DNA from: Methylococcaceae bacterium
Lineage (GTDB): Bacteria; Pseudomonadota; Gammaproteobacteria; Methylococcales; Methylomonadaceae
Assembly: GCA_013138855.1 (NCBI GenBank)
Contig: WTBX01000135.1
Location: forward strand, 1 to 11,986
DNA length: 11,986 bases
Direction of reading: 5' to 3'
Shown here: one piece after another, positions 1 through 6,511 of the stretch
Layout: each line of letters opens with the position of its first letter
How positions within the stretch are numbered: position 1 is the first letter of the stretch
The notes under the pieces: generated by a model
Seen by the model: only the letters and a program-made list of their open reading frames with translations
Told to the model about the DNA's origin: nothing
Database searches by the model: none
Program-made: the position numbers and the translations under genes

Positions 1-496
1 CTAAAGCAAGCTCTGGTTTGTCGATATTATCTAAAATAGGTTTGTCATATTCATCGACTAAGACAACGACTTTTTGTCCTGTGCTTTGATATAAAGTATG
101 GATTAATTCTCCAAAACGGTTATTTGATAGGCTGTGTTGGTTCAGGGTAACGCCATAATTTTCTGCTATTTCATTTAAAATTGCCGCAAAAGTTTCATTA
201 AGTCCCTCGACCGAACCTGAAACACCACGCCCAAAACTTAAGTCAATAACAGGATATTGTTGAGACCAGTCCCAGTTTTTTTCTAAATATAAATTTTTAA
301 ATAACTCTTTTTCACCTTTGAATGCTGAGCTTAAGGTACTAACAAGTAAGGATTTTCCAAACCGACGAGGACGCGAAAAAAAATAATATTCACCTTTTTC
401 AACTAATTCAGCGATTAATGGGGTTTTATCAATGTAATAACAATTATTTTCAATGAGTTTTGAAAAGGTTTGTATGCCTATGGGGAATTTTTTCAT
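1..496 (-). CDS. AAA-ATPase-like protein of the PF09820/DUF1703 family, N-terminal part (3' end cut by window edge)
   Basis: About 165 codons are visible, read leftward from an ATG at 496-494; an in-frame TAA lies nine codons upstream, so this is the first possible Met. The protein begins MKKFPIGIQTFSKLIENN, followed by YYIDKTPLIAELVEKGEYYF. It then shows the family's P-loop-like SRPRRFGKSLL (about residues 42-52) and a Walker B-like strand VVVLVDEYDKPI (about 143-154). These are hallmarks of the AAA-ATPase-like domain that is normally followed by a C-terminal PD-(D/E)XK nuclease-like DUF1703 domain, which would lie outside the window. The cellular role of the family is not established; it is often multicopy in filamentous sulfur bacteria, cyanobacteria and Bacteroidetes, and a mobile or defence-related role is only a guess. 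No strong Shine-Dalgarno precedes the start. Family identity is confident; completeness cannot be judged. Confidence 0.85.
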   Translation of the reverse strand, partial: MKKFPIGIQTFSKLIENNCYYIDKTPLIAELVEKGEYYFFSRPRRFGKSLLVSTLSSAFKGEKELFKNLYLEKNWDWSQQYPVIDLSFGRGVSGSVEGLNETFAAILNEIAENYGVTLNQHSLSNNRFGELIHTLYQSTGQKVVVLVDEYDKPILDNIDKPELAL

Positions 497-658
497 GGCG
501 GATGTTTTGGTGTGAAGCGATTAATTCTTTAAGTTTTCAGGGTATTTTATCAGAATCCTGTTGCGTTTGTTTGGTCTGCTTTGCTGAGGCTATACGGTGT
601 TTTTTCTCTATTTTTACTTTTTAATTCACTGTCATAACGTAGGCTAATGTTTAGCACA

Positions 659-706
659 ATAGGTGGGATACGTTTTTTGCTTCTAAAAAAATCTAACCCA
701 CCCTAT
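659..706. repeat. TGGGTTA-type palindromic repeat, single hairpin unit
   Basis: The ends ATAGGTGGGATA and TAACCCACCCTAT are inverted relative to each other around a T/A-rich core. The reverse complement aligns with the left half (6380-6426) of the larger repeat between btuB and btuM: both read GGGTGGGTTAGATTTTTT, then an AGC-A-rich loop, then ACGTA-CCCACC. This makes it a dispersed family with at least three hairpin units in the window. No flanking target duplication is evident. Confidence 0.7.
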
Positions 707-746
707 ACCAATATGATATTGATAATAAAAGAATTAATCTTTAACT

Positions 747-993
747 GTAACTACTCAGGCGGAACCACGACTTTGAGTCGCGCCCGAAGTTTCATGCATT
801 AATTTTAAAACGAGTTTATTTTAATAGCTCTTCCGTGAAACTGAGATTATTTTTCAAAAGGACTGGCAGTCCTGTCTTGATTTTCATATTTCAAGGGAGG
901 ACTGCTAGCCCTTATTTCGGTATTGTCAGGAAAGCCCAGCATACTTGATATTTTTAGGTCTCGTGCGCGACTAAAAGTCGCGCCTCCGTTTAC
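747..993. mobile_element. Miniature element R1, copy 1 (interrupted), with 8-bp target duplication
   Basis: The left end is GTAACTACTCA (747-757), followed by an imperfect CGACTTTGAGTCG hairpin. The right part carries GCGCGACTAAAAGTCGCG and is nearly identical to copy 2 (1172-1333), but the right terminal inverted repeat has been reduced to GTTTAC. The element is bracketed by a perfect 8-bp direct repeat CTTTAACT at 739-746 and 994-1001, which marks a past transposition. A degenerate element of a second family (826-936) interrupts the interior. GTAA ends and 8-bp duplications fit IS66-family elements from general knowledge, so an IS66-derived miniature element is plausible but not proven. There is no coding capacity. 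Confidence 0.8.
826..936. mobile_element. Miniature element R2, degenerate copy nested inside R1 copy 1
   Basis: Comparison with the clean R2 copy at 5441-5571 shows a shared order: AGCTCTT, CCGTGAAACT, AAAAGGACTGGCAGTCCT, TTGATTTTCATA, GGAGGACTGC-AGCCCTTAT, then a decayed right end CAGGAAAGCC. Aligning the two R1 copies places this block as extra sequence after GTTTATTTTAAT, so it looks like an insertion into R1. No target duplication is visible and both ends carry small deletions relative to 5441-5571, so it is probably old. Confidence 0.7.
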
Positions 994-1070
994 CTTTAAC
1001 TGATAGCAGTGATTTTTCAGCAGGAGTTAGAGCAAAAATTTATCTTTTTAGCCGCTATAACCAGTTTCCT

Positions 1071-1376
1071 ATGAAGCACATGAAGAACATTAAGTATTTT
1101 CTTTAAGGTTGATTACAAACCCTTGTTTTAGGTCTCTCTGCTTTATAAATTTCAGTTATTGAGCTTAAATTGTAACTACTCACGCGGAGTCGCGACTTTT
1201 AGTCGCGCACGAAGTTTTATCTATGTATTTTAAAGCGAGCTTATTTGAATTTGTTTAATTTATAGATTTTGGAGATGTTTTTAGGTCTCGTGCGCGACTA
1301 AAAGTCGCGTCTCCATGTACGCTGAGTAGTTACCTTAAATTAAGACATTTTGTCTTTTTTTCTTCATGTGCTTCAT
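1071..1376. repeat. 17-bp inverted repeat pair surrounding R1 copy 2
   Basis: ATGAAGCACATGAAGAA at 1071-1087 is perfectly inverted as TTCTTCATGTGCTTCAT at 1360-1376. The arms lie about 270 bp apart, and R1 copy 2 lies between them. With that element and one target duplication removed, the arms are about 100 bp apart, and similarity extends inward (CTTAAAGAAAATACTTAATG versus CTTAAATTAAGACATTTTG). It could be an older palindromic element or a large cruciform. Its function is unknown. Confidence 0.55.
1172..1333. mobile_element. Miniature element R1, copy 2 (intact, 162 bp) with 8-bp target duplication
   Basis: The termini are perfect 11-bp inverted repeats, GTAACTACTCA (1172-1182) and TGAGTAGTTAC (1323-1333). 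Subterminally each side carries the same 17-nt palindrome, CGCGACTTTTAGTCGCG at 1191-1207 and its complement at 1293-1309, so each end can also fold on its own. Perfect direct repeats CTTAAATT flank it at 1164-1171 and 1334-1341. No open frame of note lies inside, so it must be moved by a transposase encoded elsewhere. GTAA ends with 8-bp duplications suggest IS66-type mobilisation (inference). It serves as the reference copy for the interrupted element at 747-993. Confidence 0.88.
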
Positions 1377-1639
1377 GGTAATAAAAAAGTTATAAGGATT
1401 TAATGGAACATTTTTATAAATCAGCACTCGCCTCTAAGGCTGATAAAACACTGTTAATCAAGGGGTAACATTCTTTAAAGTGATGTTATCTCTCAGTTTG
1501 CATTCGTTCTCTCACGGAGCAAGCATGGCAGCGGAAGTTGTTACGCACTAAAGGAATTCATTACACAATGCAGCATTAGAATGGATTAAACCTTGTCAAC
1601 ATAGTTTATCTCTTAGATAATAAAGTCCCTATTAATTTT

Positions 1640-1656
1640 AATGTTAAATTAACATT
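1640..1656. promoter_or_regulatory. Perfect 17-bp palindrome upstream of the TPR gene (possible operator)
   Basis: AATGTTAAATTAACATT is a perfect palindrome with an 8-bp half site and a one-base centre. It lies about 90 bp before the ATG of the membrane-anchored TPR gene. Size and position would suit a dimeric regulator, but the local sequence is AT-rich, so chance cannot be excluded. Confidence 0.3.
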
Positions 1657-1745
1657 TCTAATTTTGTCTCTGATTCATATCCGTGATTTGTGGCAAGGAT
1701 GCTGATGTTTTCTTTTTAAGACCTCATTAGACTAAAGGTATCATC

Positions 1746-2483
1746 ATGCCAGCATTTATTATTTCTGTTCTTATTCAAATTGCACTCGTGGTTCATATTA
1801 CCAAAACAGGGCGTAATACTACTTGGGTTTATATTGTTGTTTTTCTTCCTTTGGCAGGGTCTATTGCTTATTTTCTGGTCGAATTATTACCAGAACTTAT
1901 GAATTCTCGCTCAGGACGAGAAGTCAGGCAGAATATAGAAGAAAAAGTAAATCCAGATAAAGCTTTAAAAATTGCCTCTCACAATTACTCTATTCTTGAA
2001 TCGGTAGAAAATGCCAATAAACTTGCCGCTGCCTGTCTCGATAAAGATATGTTTGATGAGGCGAAATTGCTGTATGAAAAGAGTTTAAAAGGGATTCATG
2101 AAAATGATCCTTATCTTATGTATGGACTTGCTAGGGCTGAGTTTGGTTTGGAAAATTATTCAGTTGTTAAGCGTCTATTAGATGAGTTAATCGAAAAAAA
2201 TCCTGATTTTAAAAATGCTGAGGCACATTTGCTTTATGCAAGAACGCTTGAAGCCTTGGGTGATGTTGAGTTGGCTTTACAGGAATATAAGTCGTTAGAT
2301 GGTTATTATTCTGGTGCAGAGGCAAGTTATCGTTATGCGATGTTGCTTAAAGCTCAGGGAAATTATGAGCAGACTATGGTGGTTTTGGAGAAGATACTTC
2401 ATACCGCTAAAACATCTGGAAAGCATTACAATTCTTTGCATAAAAAATGGATTACTTTGGTTAAGTATGAGTATCATCAATGA
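1746..2483 (+). CDS. Membrane-anchored tetratricopeptide repeat protein with PLDc_N-like N-terminus
   Basis: This 245-aa protein starts with two membrane segments (about residues 3-20 and 27-46) separated by the short polar turn THKTGR-like TKTGRNTTW. The arrangement resembles the PLDc_N domain found at the start of cardiolipin synthases, but no HKD phospholipase motif follows. From about residue 85 to the end the chain is helical with TPR character, for example LAAACLDKDMFDEAKLLYEK, LARAEFGLENYSVVKRLLDE, YARTLEALGDVELALQEYK and YAMLLKAQGNYEQTMVVLEK. It is therefore probably an inner-membrane scaffold presenting TPRs for protein-protein contact; its partner is unknown. AAAGGT about 7 nt before the ATG is a good ribosome binding site. 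The gene converges on comEC with 64 bp between stops. Confidence 0.8.
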   Translation: MPAFIISVLIQIALVVHITKTGRNTTWVYIVVFLPLAGSIAYFLVELLPELMNSRSGREVRQNIEEKVNPDKALKIASHNYSILESVENANKLAAACLDKDMFDEAKLLYEKSLKGIHENDPYLMYGLARAEFGLENYSVVKRLLDELIEKNPDFKNAEAHLLYARTLEALGDVELALQEYKSLDGYYSGAEASYRYAMLLKAQGNYEQTMVVLEKILHTAKTSGKHYNSLHKKWITLVKYEYHQ

Positions 2484-2547
2484 AATTTATTAACTTGTTC
2501 GATACTATGGGGTACTTATAATGAGTGATACTCGATACTTGCAGGAT

Positions 2548-4809
2548 TTATCGAAAATTCCAATACTTTCCAAATTGATCTCGATATGACATAACTTTTT
2601 GTCCTTTTTGAGTAAAATGCACAAATAATGCCCCTTCATTTGCAGTTGAAAACCATGTTCCACCTTGTTGTTGATAACGCTGTAATACTTTAGGATGTGG
2701 AAAACGAAAACGGTTTTTATAACCTGCGGGAATTAATATCCATTGTGGGTTTACTTGTTGTAAAAAAGCGGTCGTCGATGAGGTATTGCTTCCATGATGG
2801 GGGGCGATTAAGACATCACTTTTTAAAGTATTTGGGAAATTTCGTAGTAGCGTATGCTCGGCTGTCGCTTCAATATCCCCTGTAAATAATACACTTCCAT
2901 AAGTGGATTCAATTTTTAAAACACAGGAGTTATTGTTTTCAGAACGAAAATGATTTTCACTGGGTGATAGTATTTTGAAAGTCACCCCATCCCATTGCCA
3001 TTGTTGTCCAGCAAGGCAGGGTAGGGCGGGTGTGTCTTTTATAGAATCACTCACGCTGCTGTAAATATCAGCTATCGCTATATTTTTAATCAATGATTGC
3101 ATCCCACCTATATGGTCATTATCACCGTGACTGATGATTAAGCGGTCAATTTTACTTGCACCTATCCCTTGTAAATACGGTAATACTACCGCTTTGCCCA
3201 TATCAAAATCTTCTGAATATTTCGCGCCACTATCAAAGACTAATAAATGATTTGCCGTGTGTACAACGCTGGCTAGACCTTGCCCTACATCTAATAAAGC
3301 CATTTTAAATTCACCGTGTTGCAAGATTTCTTGTTTAGGTGAAAATAAAGGTAAGAACAGTACGAAGGCTAAACTGCGGGCAGGGATACCTTTAGGCGCA
3401 AGTAATAATAGGATAGCGATGACGGCTAATAGAACCGCCCAGATTGAAGGTTGTAAATGCGTCAAGCTTGCAAAGGGTAAATTTTCGAGTTGATTTAAGA
3501 ATACGAATAGAATATTTAAAATTTCATCCACGAGGGTTAATAATTGAGTCGCGGCTAATGGCAGAAAGGACATTAATAATATCGCAGATAAAATTAATGG
3601 AACAACGAACAGGCTAATAAGTGGAATCGCCATAAAATTGGCTAACGGTGATATAAGCGAGACTTGTTGAAAAAAGAATAATAGTAATGGCGATAAACCT
3701 AATGCGAGGATGCCGTGAATTTTAACCCATTTGGAAAAACGCCCCGCATCGCCTAAGCGTTTGCTACCACAATAAACAATTATGATAACGGCAGAAAAAG
3801 ATAACCAGAAGCCGCCCGATAAAACCGCTAAGGGATCAAATAATAAAACTAGCAATAATGCCCATGATAAGGTGGTTAATAGTCTTAGATGACGTTGATA
3901 AATCATCGCAAACATGGCAACCGCTAACATGATTAAAGCGCGTTGGGTGGGAATGGAAAAACCTGCTAAGGCGGCATAACACAAGGCTGTGATTAACGCG
4001 CTATACGCAGCAATGGTTTGGGATGAAACGCGAGTAATGCCTGTCCATGCCCAAAGTTTGCGGATTAAAAAAAATATTAATCCTGCGACTAAGCCAATGT
4101 GTAAACCTGAGATGGCGAGTAAATGTACTGTGCCTGTTTTACGAAATAGCGACCATTGTGAGTCGCTTATTTGACTGCGTTCGCCAATGCTTAAGGCTTT
4201 GATAATCGCTAAATTATCATTATCGGGTAAAAGCTGTTCTAGCTTTTCAGAAATCGTTTGTCGCCAGATAGAAATGCTGTATTTTTTATTTTTCTCTGTG
4301 ATTAATTTAGGAGTAGGTTTGCGAATATAGCCAGTCGCGCCTATGTTTTGAGTAAATAACCAGCGTTCATAATCAAAACTTGATGGGTTAAAGGTGCCAT
4401 GTGGACGTTTAAGTTTGACGGTAAAACGCCAATGCTGACCAGCTTTTACGCTTTGTTCGCTGAAATACCAGTTTAAACGTAATTTATCGGGTAAATCTTT
4501 TTGAACTGGATTAACGATAAAATCAAAACGCGTTCGTCTGTCATCTTTTTGAGGCAAACCTGTGATATAACCTGAAATCGCTATGTCTTTACCTTCTTGA
4601 TTCTCTGGCAATTGCCCTGCTAAATGTGTTGCTGCAAATAGACTTGCCCAAATAATTCCCACAAGACAAACCGCTAAATGCCAATAGCGTTTATAAGCAC
4701 AAATTGAGATGAATAGTGTGATTAGCACTAGCCAATTTGAAGCTGGTAATTGCGTTAATTGCTGGACTAAAACAATCCCAACTAAAAAAGATAAGACCAA
4801 AAGAGGCAT
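2548..4809 (-). CDS. comEC: ComEC/Rec2 family DNA internalisation channel
   Basis: At 753 aa this is full length for gammaproteobacterial ComEC/Rec2, the inner-membrane protein that carries single-stranded transforming DNA into the cytoplasm. Order of parts: two or three N-terminal membrane helices; a periplasmic DUF4131/OB-like region with WRFTVKLKRPHGTFNPSSFD (about residues 127-146); the polytopic competence domain beginning near HLLAISGLHIGL (about 230-241); and a C-terminal metallo-beta-lactamase-like domain from about residue 515. The last shows LLDVGQG, the metal motif SHGDNDHIGG and a later PHHGSNTSST. The metal ligands look intact, consistent with the proposed nuclease role of this domain. 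It is divergent from the DUF2062 gene, a pairing common in gammaproteobacteria. The Shine-Dalgarno is weak, but the hydrophobic N-terminus MPLLVLSFLVGIVL supports this start. Its presence alone does not prove natural competence. Confidence 0.95.
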   Translation of the reverse strand: MPLLVLSFLVGIVLVQQLTQLPASNWLVLITLFISICAYKRYWHLAVCLVGIIWASLFAATHLAGQLPENQEGKDIAISGYITGLPQKDDRRTRFDFIVNPVQKDLPDKLRLNWYFSEQSVKAGQHWRFTVKLKRPHGTFNPSSFDYERWLFTQNIGATGYIRKPTPKLITEKNKKYSISIWRQTISEKLEQLLPDNDNLAIIKALSIGERSQISDSQWSLFRKTGTVHLLAISGLHIGLVAGLIFFLIRKLWAWTGITRVSSQTIAAYSALITALCYAALAGFSIPTQRALIMLAVAMFAMIYQRHLRLLTTLSWALLLVLLFDPLAVLSGGFWLSFSAVIIIVYCGSKRLGDAGRFSKWVKIHGILALGLSPLLLFFFQQVSLISPLANFMAIPLISLFVVPLILSAILLMSFLPLAATQLLTLVDEILNILFVFLNQLENLPFASLTHLQPSIWAVLLAVIAILLLLAPKGIPARSLAFVLFLPLFSPKQEILQHGEFKMALLDVGQGLASVVHTANHLLVFDSGAKYSEDFDMGKAVVLPYLQGIGASKIDRLIISHGDNDHIGGMQSLIKNIAIADIYSSVSDSIKDTPALPCLAGQQWQWDGVTFKILSPSENHFRSENNNSCVLKIESTYGSVLFTGDIEATAEHTLLRNFPNTLKSDVLIAPHHGSNTSSTTAFLQQVNPQWILIPAGYKNRFRFPHPKVLQRYQQQGGTWFSTANEGALFVHFTQKGQKVMSYRDQFGKYWNFR

Positions 4810-4916
4810 AGAATGCTAAGTTGTGTGAGAATATCAAGATATTTAAAAAAAGATGACGCTAAGAATCTATAAAAACAAATAAACTTTATCATCATTTCTC
4901 AAAAAGACGTTTTACT

Positions 4917-5438
4917 ATGCCAAAAAAACTTATAAAAAAATATCTACCAGACCCTGAAACCCTTAAAAAAAATAAAAACCTTCAATTTTTGGGCGACAGG
5001 TTACACGAACCTAACCTTTGGCATTTAAATCGCCGCTCGGTTGCGACCGCTTTTGCTATTGGTTTATTTTGCGCGTGGATTCCAACGCCTGGGCAAATGG
5101 CGATTGCTGCGGCGGGGGCGTTTTATTTTCGGGGGAATTTACCGATTTCTGTAGCATTAGTCTGGATTACTAATCCACTAACGATGCCGCCGATGTTTTA
5201 TTTTGCCTATTTTATTGGATTAATATTTTTAGCGCAACCTGCTCCGAGTGCTGATTTTGAGTTTTCTTTAGAGAGTATGATGTCTGGATTAGGTGATATA
5301 TGGCAGCCTTTTTTATTAGGTTGTCTGATATTAGGAATTGTTTCAGCGGTATTAGGCTATTTTGGAATAAAAGGCTTTTGGCGTTATTCTGTTTCTAAAC
5401 AATGGCTTTCCAGAAAAAAGAAGAATGCAGAAAAATAA
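4917..5438 (+). CDS. DUF2062 family inner-membrane protein
   Basis: This 173-aa protein has the order typical of DUF2062 (PF09835). A basic N-terminus MPKKLIKKYLPDPETLKKN and the NLWHLNRRSVATAFAIGLFCAWIPTPGQM segment are followed by a helix with NLPISVALVWITNPLTMPPMFY, then a C-terminal membrane pair (about residues 132-158) and a basic tail. The family is widespread in proteobacteria and often adjoins comEC or lipoprotein/LPS export genes. Its biochemical function is unknown. It is transcribed divergently from comEC across 107 bp. No strong Shine-Dalgarno is seen; AAAGACG is the best candidate. The stop codon (5436-5438) lies inside the left target duplication of a miniature element that begins at 5441, so the insertion just missed the coding region. 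Confidence 0.9.
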   Translation: MPKKLIKKYLPDPETLKKNKNLQFLGDRLHEPNLWHLNRRSVATAFAIGLFCAWIPTPGQMAIAAAGAFYFRGNLPISVALVWITNPLTMPPMFYFAYFIGLIFLAQPAPSADFEFSLESMMSGLGDIWQPFLLGCLILGIVSAVLGYFGIKGFWRYSVSKQWLSRKKKNAEK

Positions 5439-5440
5439 TC

Positions 5441-5571
5441 GGCTCTTCAGGGTTTTCCGTGAAACTCAAGTGATCTAGCAAAAGGAGTGGCAATCCTCTT
5501 TTGATTTTTATACTCTACGGAAGGACTGCCAGTCCTTATATTTGTATTTTCACGGGAGATACTGAATAGCC
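5441..5571. mobile_element. Miniature element R2, intact copy (131 bp) with 8-bp target duplication
   Basis: Terminal inverted repeats start GGCTCTTCAGGGTTTTCC on the left and GGCTATTCAGTATCTCCC on the right (reverse strand), both followed by GTGAAA; 19 of 24 positions agree. Perfect direct repeats AAATAATC flank it at 5433-5440 and 5572-5579. The centre holds AGGAGTGGCAATCCT and AGGACTGCCAGTCCT palindromes. The GGCTCTT end and 8-bp AT-rich duplication resemble ISL3-family ends as I remember them, so an ISL3-mobilised miniature element is a hypothesis. It has no coding capacity. It lies between the DUF2062 stop and the convergent terminator hairpin. Confidence 0.85.
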
Positions 5572-5602
5572 AAATAATCTGTCCGAGATGATTTAAATGC
5601 TG

Positions 5603-5657
5603 TCCACGAAAATACAAAAGGCATGAAAATAATTATATTTTTCATGCCTTTCGTGGA
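5603..5657 (-). terminator. Strong hairpin terminator downstream of btuM, possibly bidirectional
   Basis: The 13-bp stem AAAGGCATGAAAA/TTTTCATGCCTTT pairs 5617-5629 with 5639-5651. An outer set TCCACGAAA/TTTCGTGGA (5603-5611 with 5649-5657) can form instead or in part. Read on the minus strand the stem is followed by TTTTGTATTTT, giving a U-rich tail after btuM. It lies about 30 bp past the btuM stop and also faces the convergent DUF2062 gene. Confidence 0.75.
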
Positions 5658-5686
5658 TGATGGCCGCTTTAAAACAGCTAGTTATC

Positions 5687-6268
5687 TTAAACTACGTGAT
5701 GTTGACTATCAGCTTGAGCTTTTAAAGTTTTGATAATTTGAATGACTGCAAAAACTACAATGCCGTATATAAGTGTTGATGTTAAATACGGTGGATAATA
5801 CATACCAACACGTTCTATATATTGCGCCCATGAAGACTCAGGGTAACGACCTGAAAATAAATAAAAACTACCGTTAGAAACTAAAAATGCCATTGAAGTT
5901 GCGGCAAATAATAAGCCGAATCGTAAACTTAGTTCTGACATTTTTAAAGTTTTAAAACGCTGGCAATAATAGCCTGCATACCACATGGCTGCATAAGTAG
6001 GAATCAACGCAACATAAGCGTTAGAGATGCAAAAATCGCTGACGCTAAATTGGGTGATGGCAATATAGTCAATTAATACGGCTTCAATGAATAGCACGAC
6101 AAAAAAGCGTAATTTTTTAAGTAATAAACCTGCAAAGAAAAAGCTAATTAATGAGGCATCAGGTAAGGAAATTGCTGAGCCAAAATGATGAAAACGAGTC
6201 GCCAGCATTAAGCCTGCTAAAGCGATAAAGCTCATATTAAAAAAGTTAGTTTTGTTGATATTAGTCAT
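5687..6268 (-). CDS. btuM: BtuM-type cobalamin transporter (solo ECF S-component-like membrane protein)
   Basis: The 193-aa, very hydrophobic protein has about six predicted membrane helices, as expected for BtuM, which resembles an S-component of energy-coupling-factor transporters but works without the ECF module. Recognisable segments are TRFHHFGSAISLPDASLISF (about residues 24-43) and the loop QFSVSDFCISNAYVALIPTY. The cysteine in that loop is residue 80, matching the conserved Cys80 that ligands cobalt and supports decyanation in characterised BtuM of Thiobacillus denitrificans. The start is supported by GAGGA about 6 nt before the ATG. It lies 243 bp downstream of btuB on the same strand, below the B12 riboswitch, so it should move B12 across the inner membrane after BtuB brings it through the outer one. 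A palindromic repeat occupies much of the gap. A strong terminator follows. No btuCDF genes are visible nearby. Confidence 0.85.
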   Translation of the reverse strand: MTNINKTNFFNMSFIALAGLMLATRFHHFGSAISLPDASLISFFFAGLLLKKLRFFVVLFIEAVLIDYIAITQFSVSDFCISNAYVALIPTYAAMWYAGYYCQRFKTLKMSELSLRFGLLFAATSMAFLVSNGSFYLFSGRYPESSWAQYIERVGMYYPPYLTSTLIYGIVVFAVIQIIKTLKAQADSQHHVV

Positions 6269-6379
6269 AATAAATCCTCGGTTGAAAAACGACTAGCAAC
6301 TTAAAATAAACTTTAATACATCCGTAAGTTCATTGCCATAAAGTTAAGGATTTATTGTTTATTTTCAAGGAGATAAGTC

Positions 6380-6487
6380 GTAGGGTGGGTTAGATTTTTT
6401 CGCATAGCGAACAAACGTAACCCACCGATGGTGCGTAAATGGTGGGTTACGTTATCTCGCTACGCTCGACAGGCTAACCCACCCTAC
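6380..6487. repeat. Paired-hairpin TGGGTTA-type repeat between btuB and btuM
   Basis: The 108-bp repeat has inverted ends GTAGGGTGGGTTA (6380-6392) and TAACCCACCCTAC (6475-6487). It contains two tandem units: GGTGGGTTAG...CGTAACCCACC, then GGTGGGTTACG...GCTAACCCACC. Each can fold as its own hairpin, or the whole can fold as one. The left unit matches the single hairpin at 659-706. It lies inside the presumed btuB-btuM transcript and could act as an attenuator or an RNA-stabilising structure (inference). Confidence 0.8.
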
Positions 6488-6511
6488 ATGTAACACTTTG
6501 ATTTATAATAT

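Larger units (their letters stand above)
497..1745. other. Gene-poor repeat-rich intergenic region
   Basis: About 1.25 kb separate the AAA-like gene from the TPR protein gene. I see no convincing protein-coding gene and no tRNA. The stretch holds a short TGGG-type palindrome (659-706), two GTAACTACTCA-ended miniature elements with target duplications (747-993 and 1172-1333), a degenerate second element inside the first (826-936), a 17-bp inverted repeat pair (1071-1087 and 1360-1376) and a small palindrome (1640-1656). About 1400-1620 has no recognised content apart from tiny open frames. It reads as an insertion-tolerant site that has accumulated non-autonomous elements. Confidence 0.7.

Noticed and set aside
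739..1341. CRISPR array or REP cluster explanation for the repeats
   Set aside because: Copies are inverted-ended elements with distinct 8-bp target duplications, not regularly spaced direct repeats.
1403..1468. Small frame MEHFYKSALASKADKTLLIKG with AAGGA upstream
   Set aside because: Only 21 codons, no recognisable homology, and in repeat-rich intergenic DNA; a chance frame is as likely.
1530..1560. Tiny frame MAAEVVTH after GGAGC
   Set aside because: Eight codons with no supporting context.
2498..2555. Possible long-range stem TTCGATA/TATCGAA between the convergent TPR and comEC genes as a terminator
   Set aside because: Short arms far apart, no compact loop and no U tract; repeated GATACT words make chance pairing likely.
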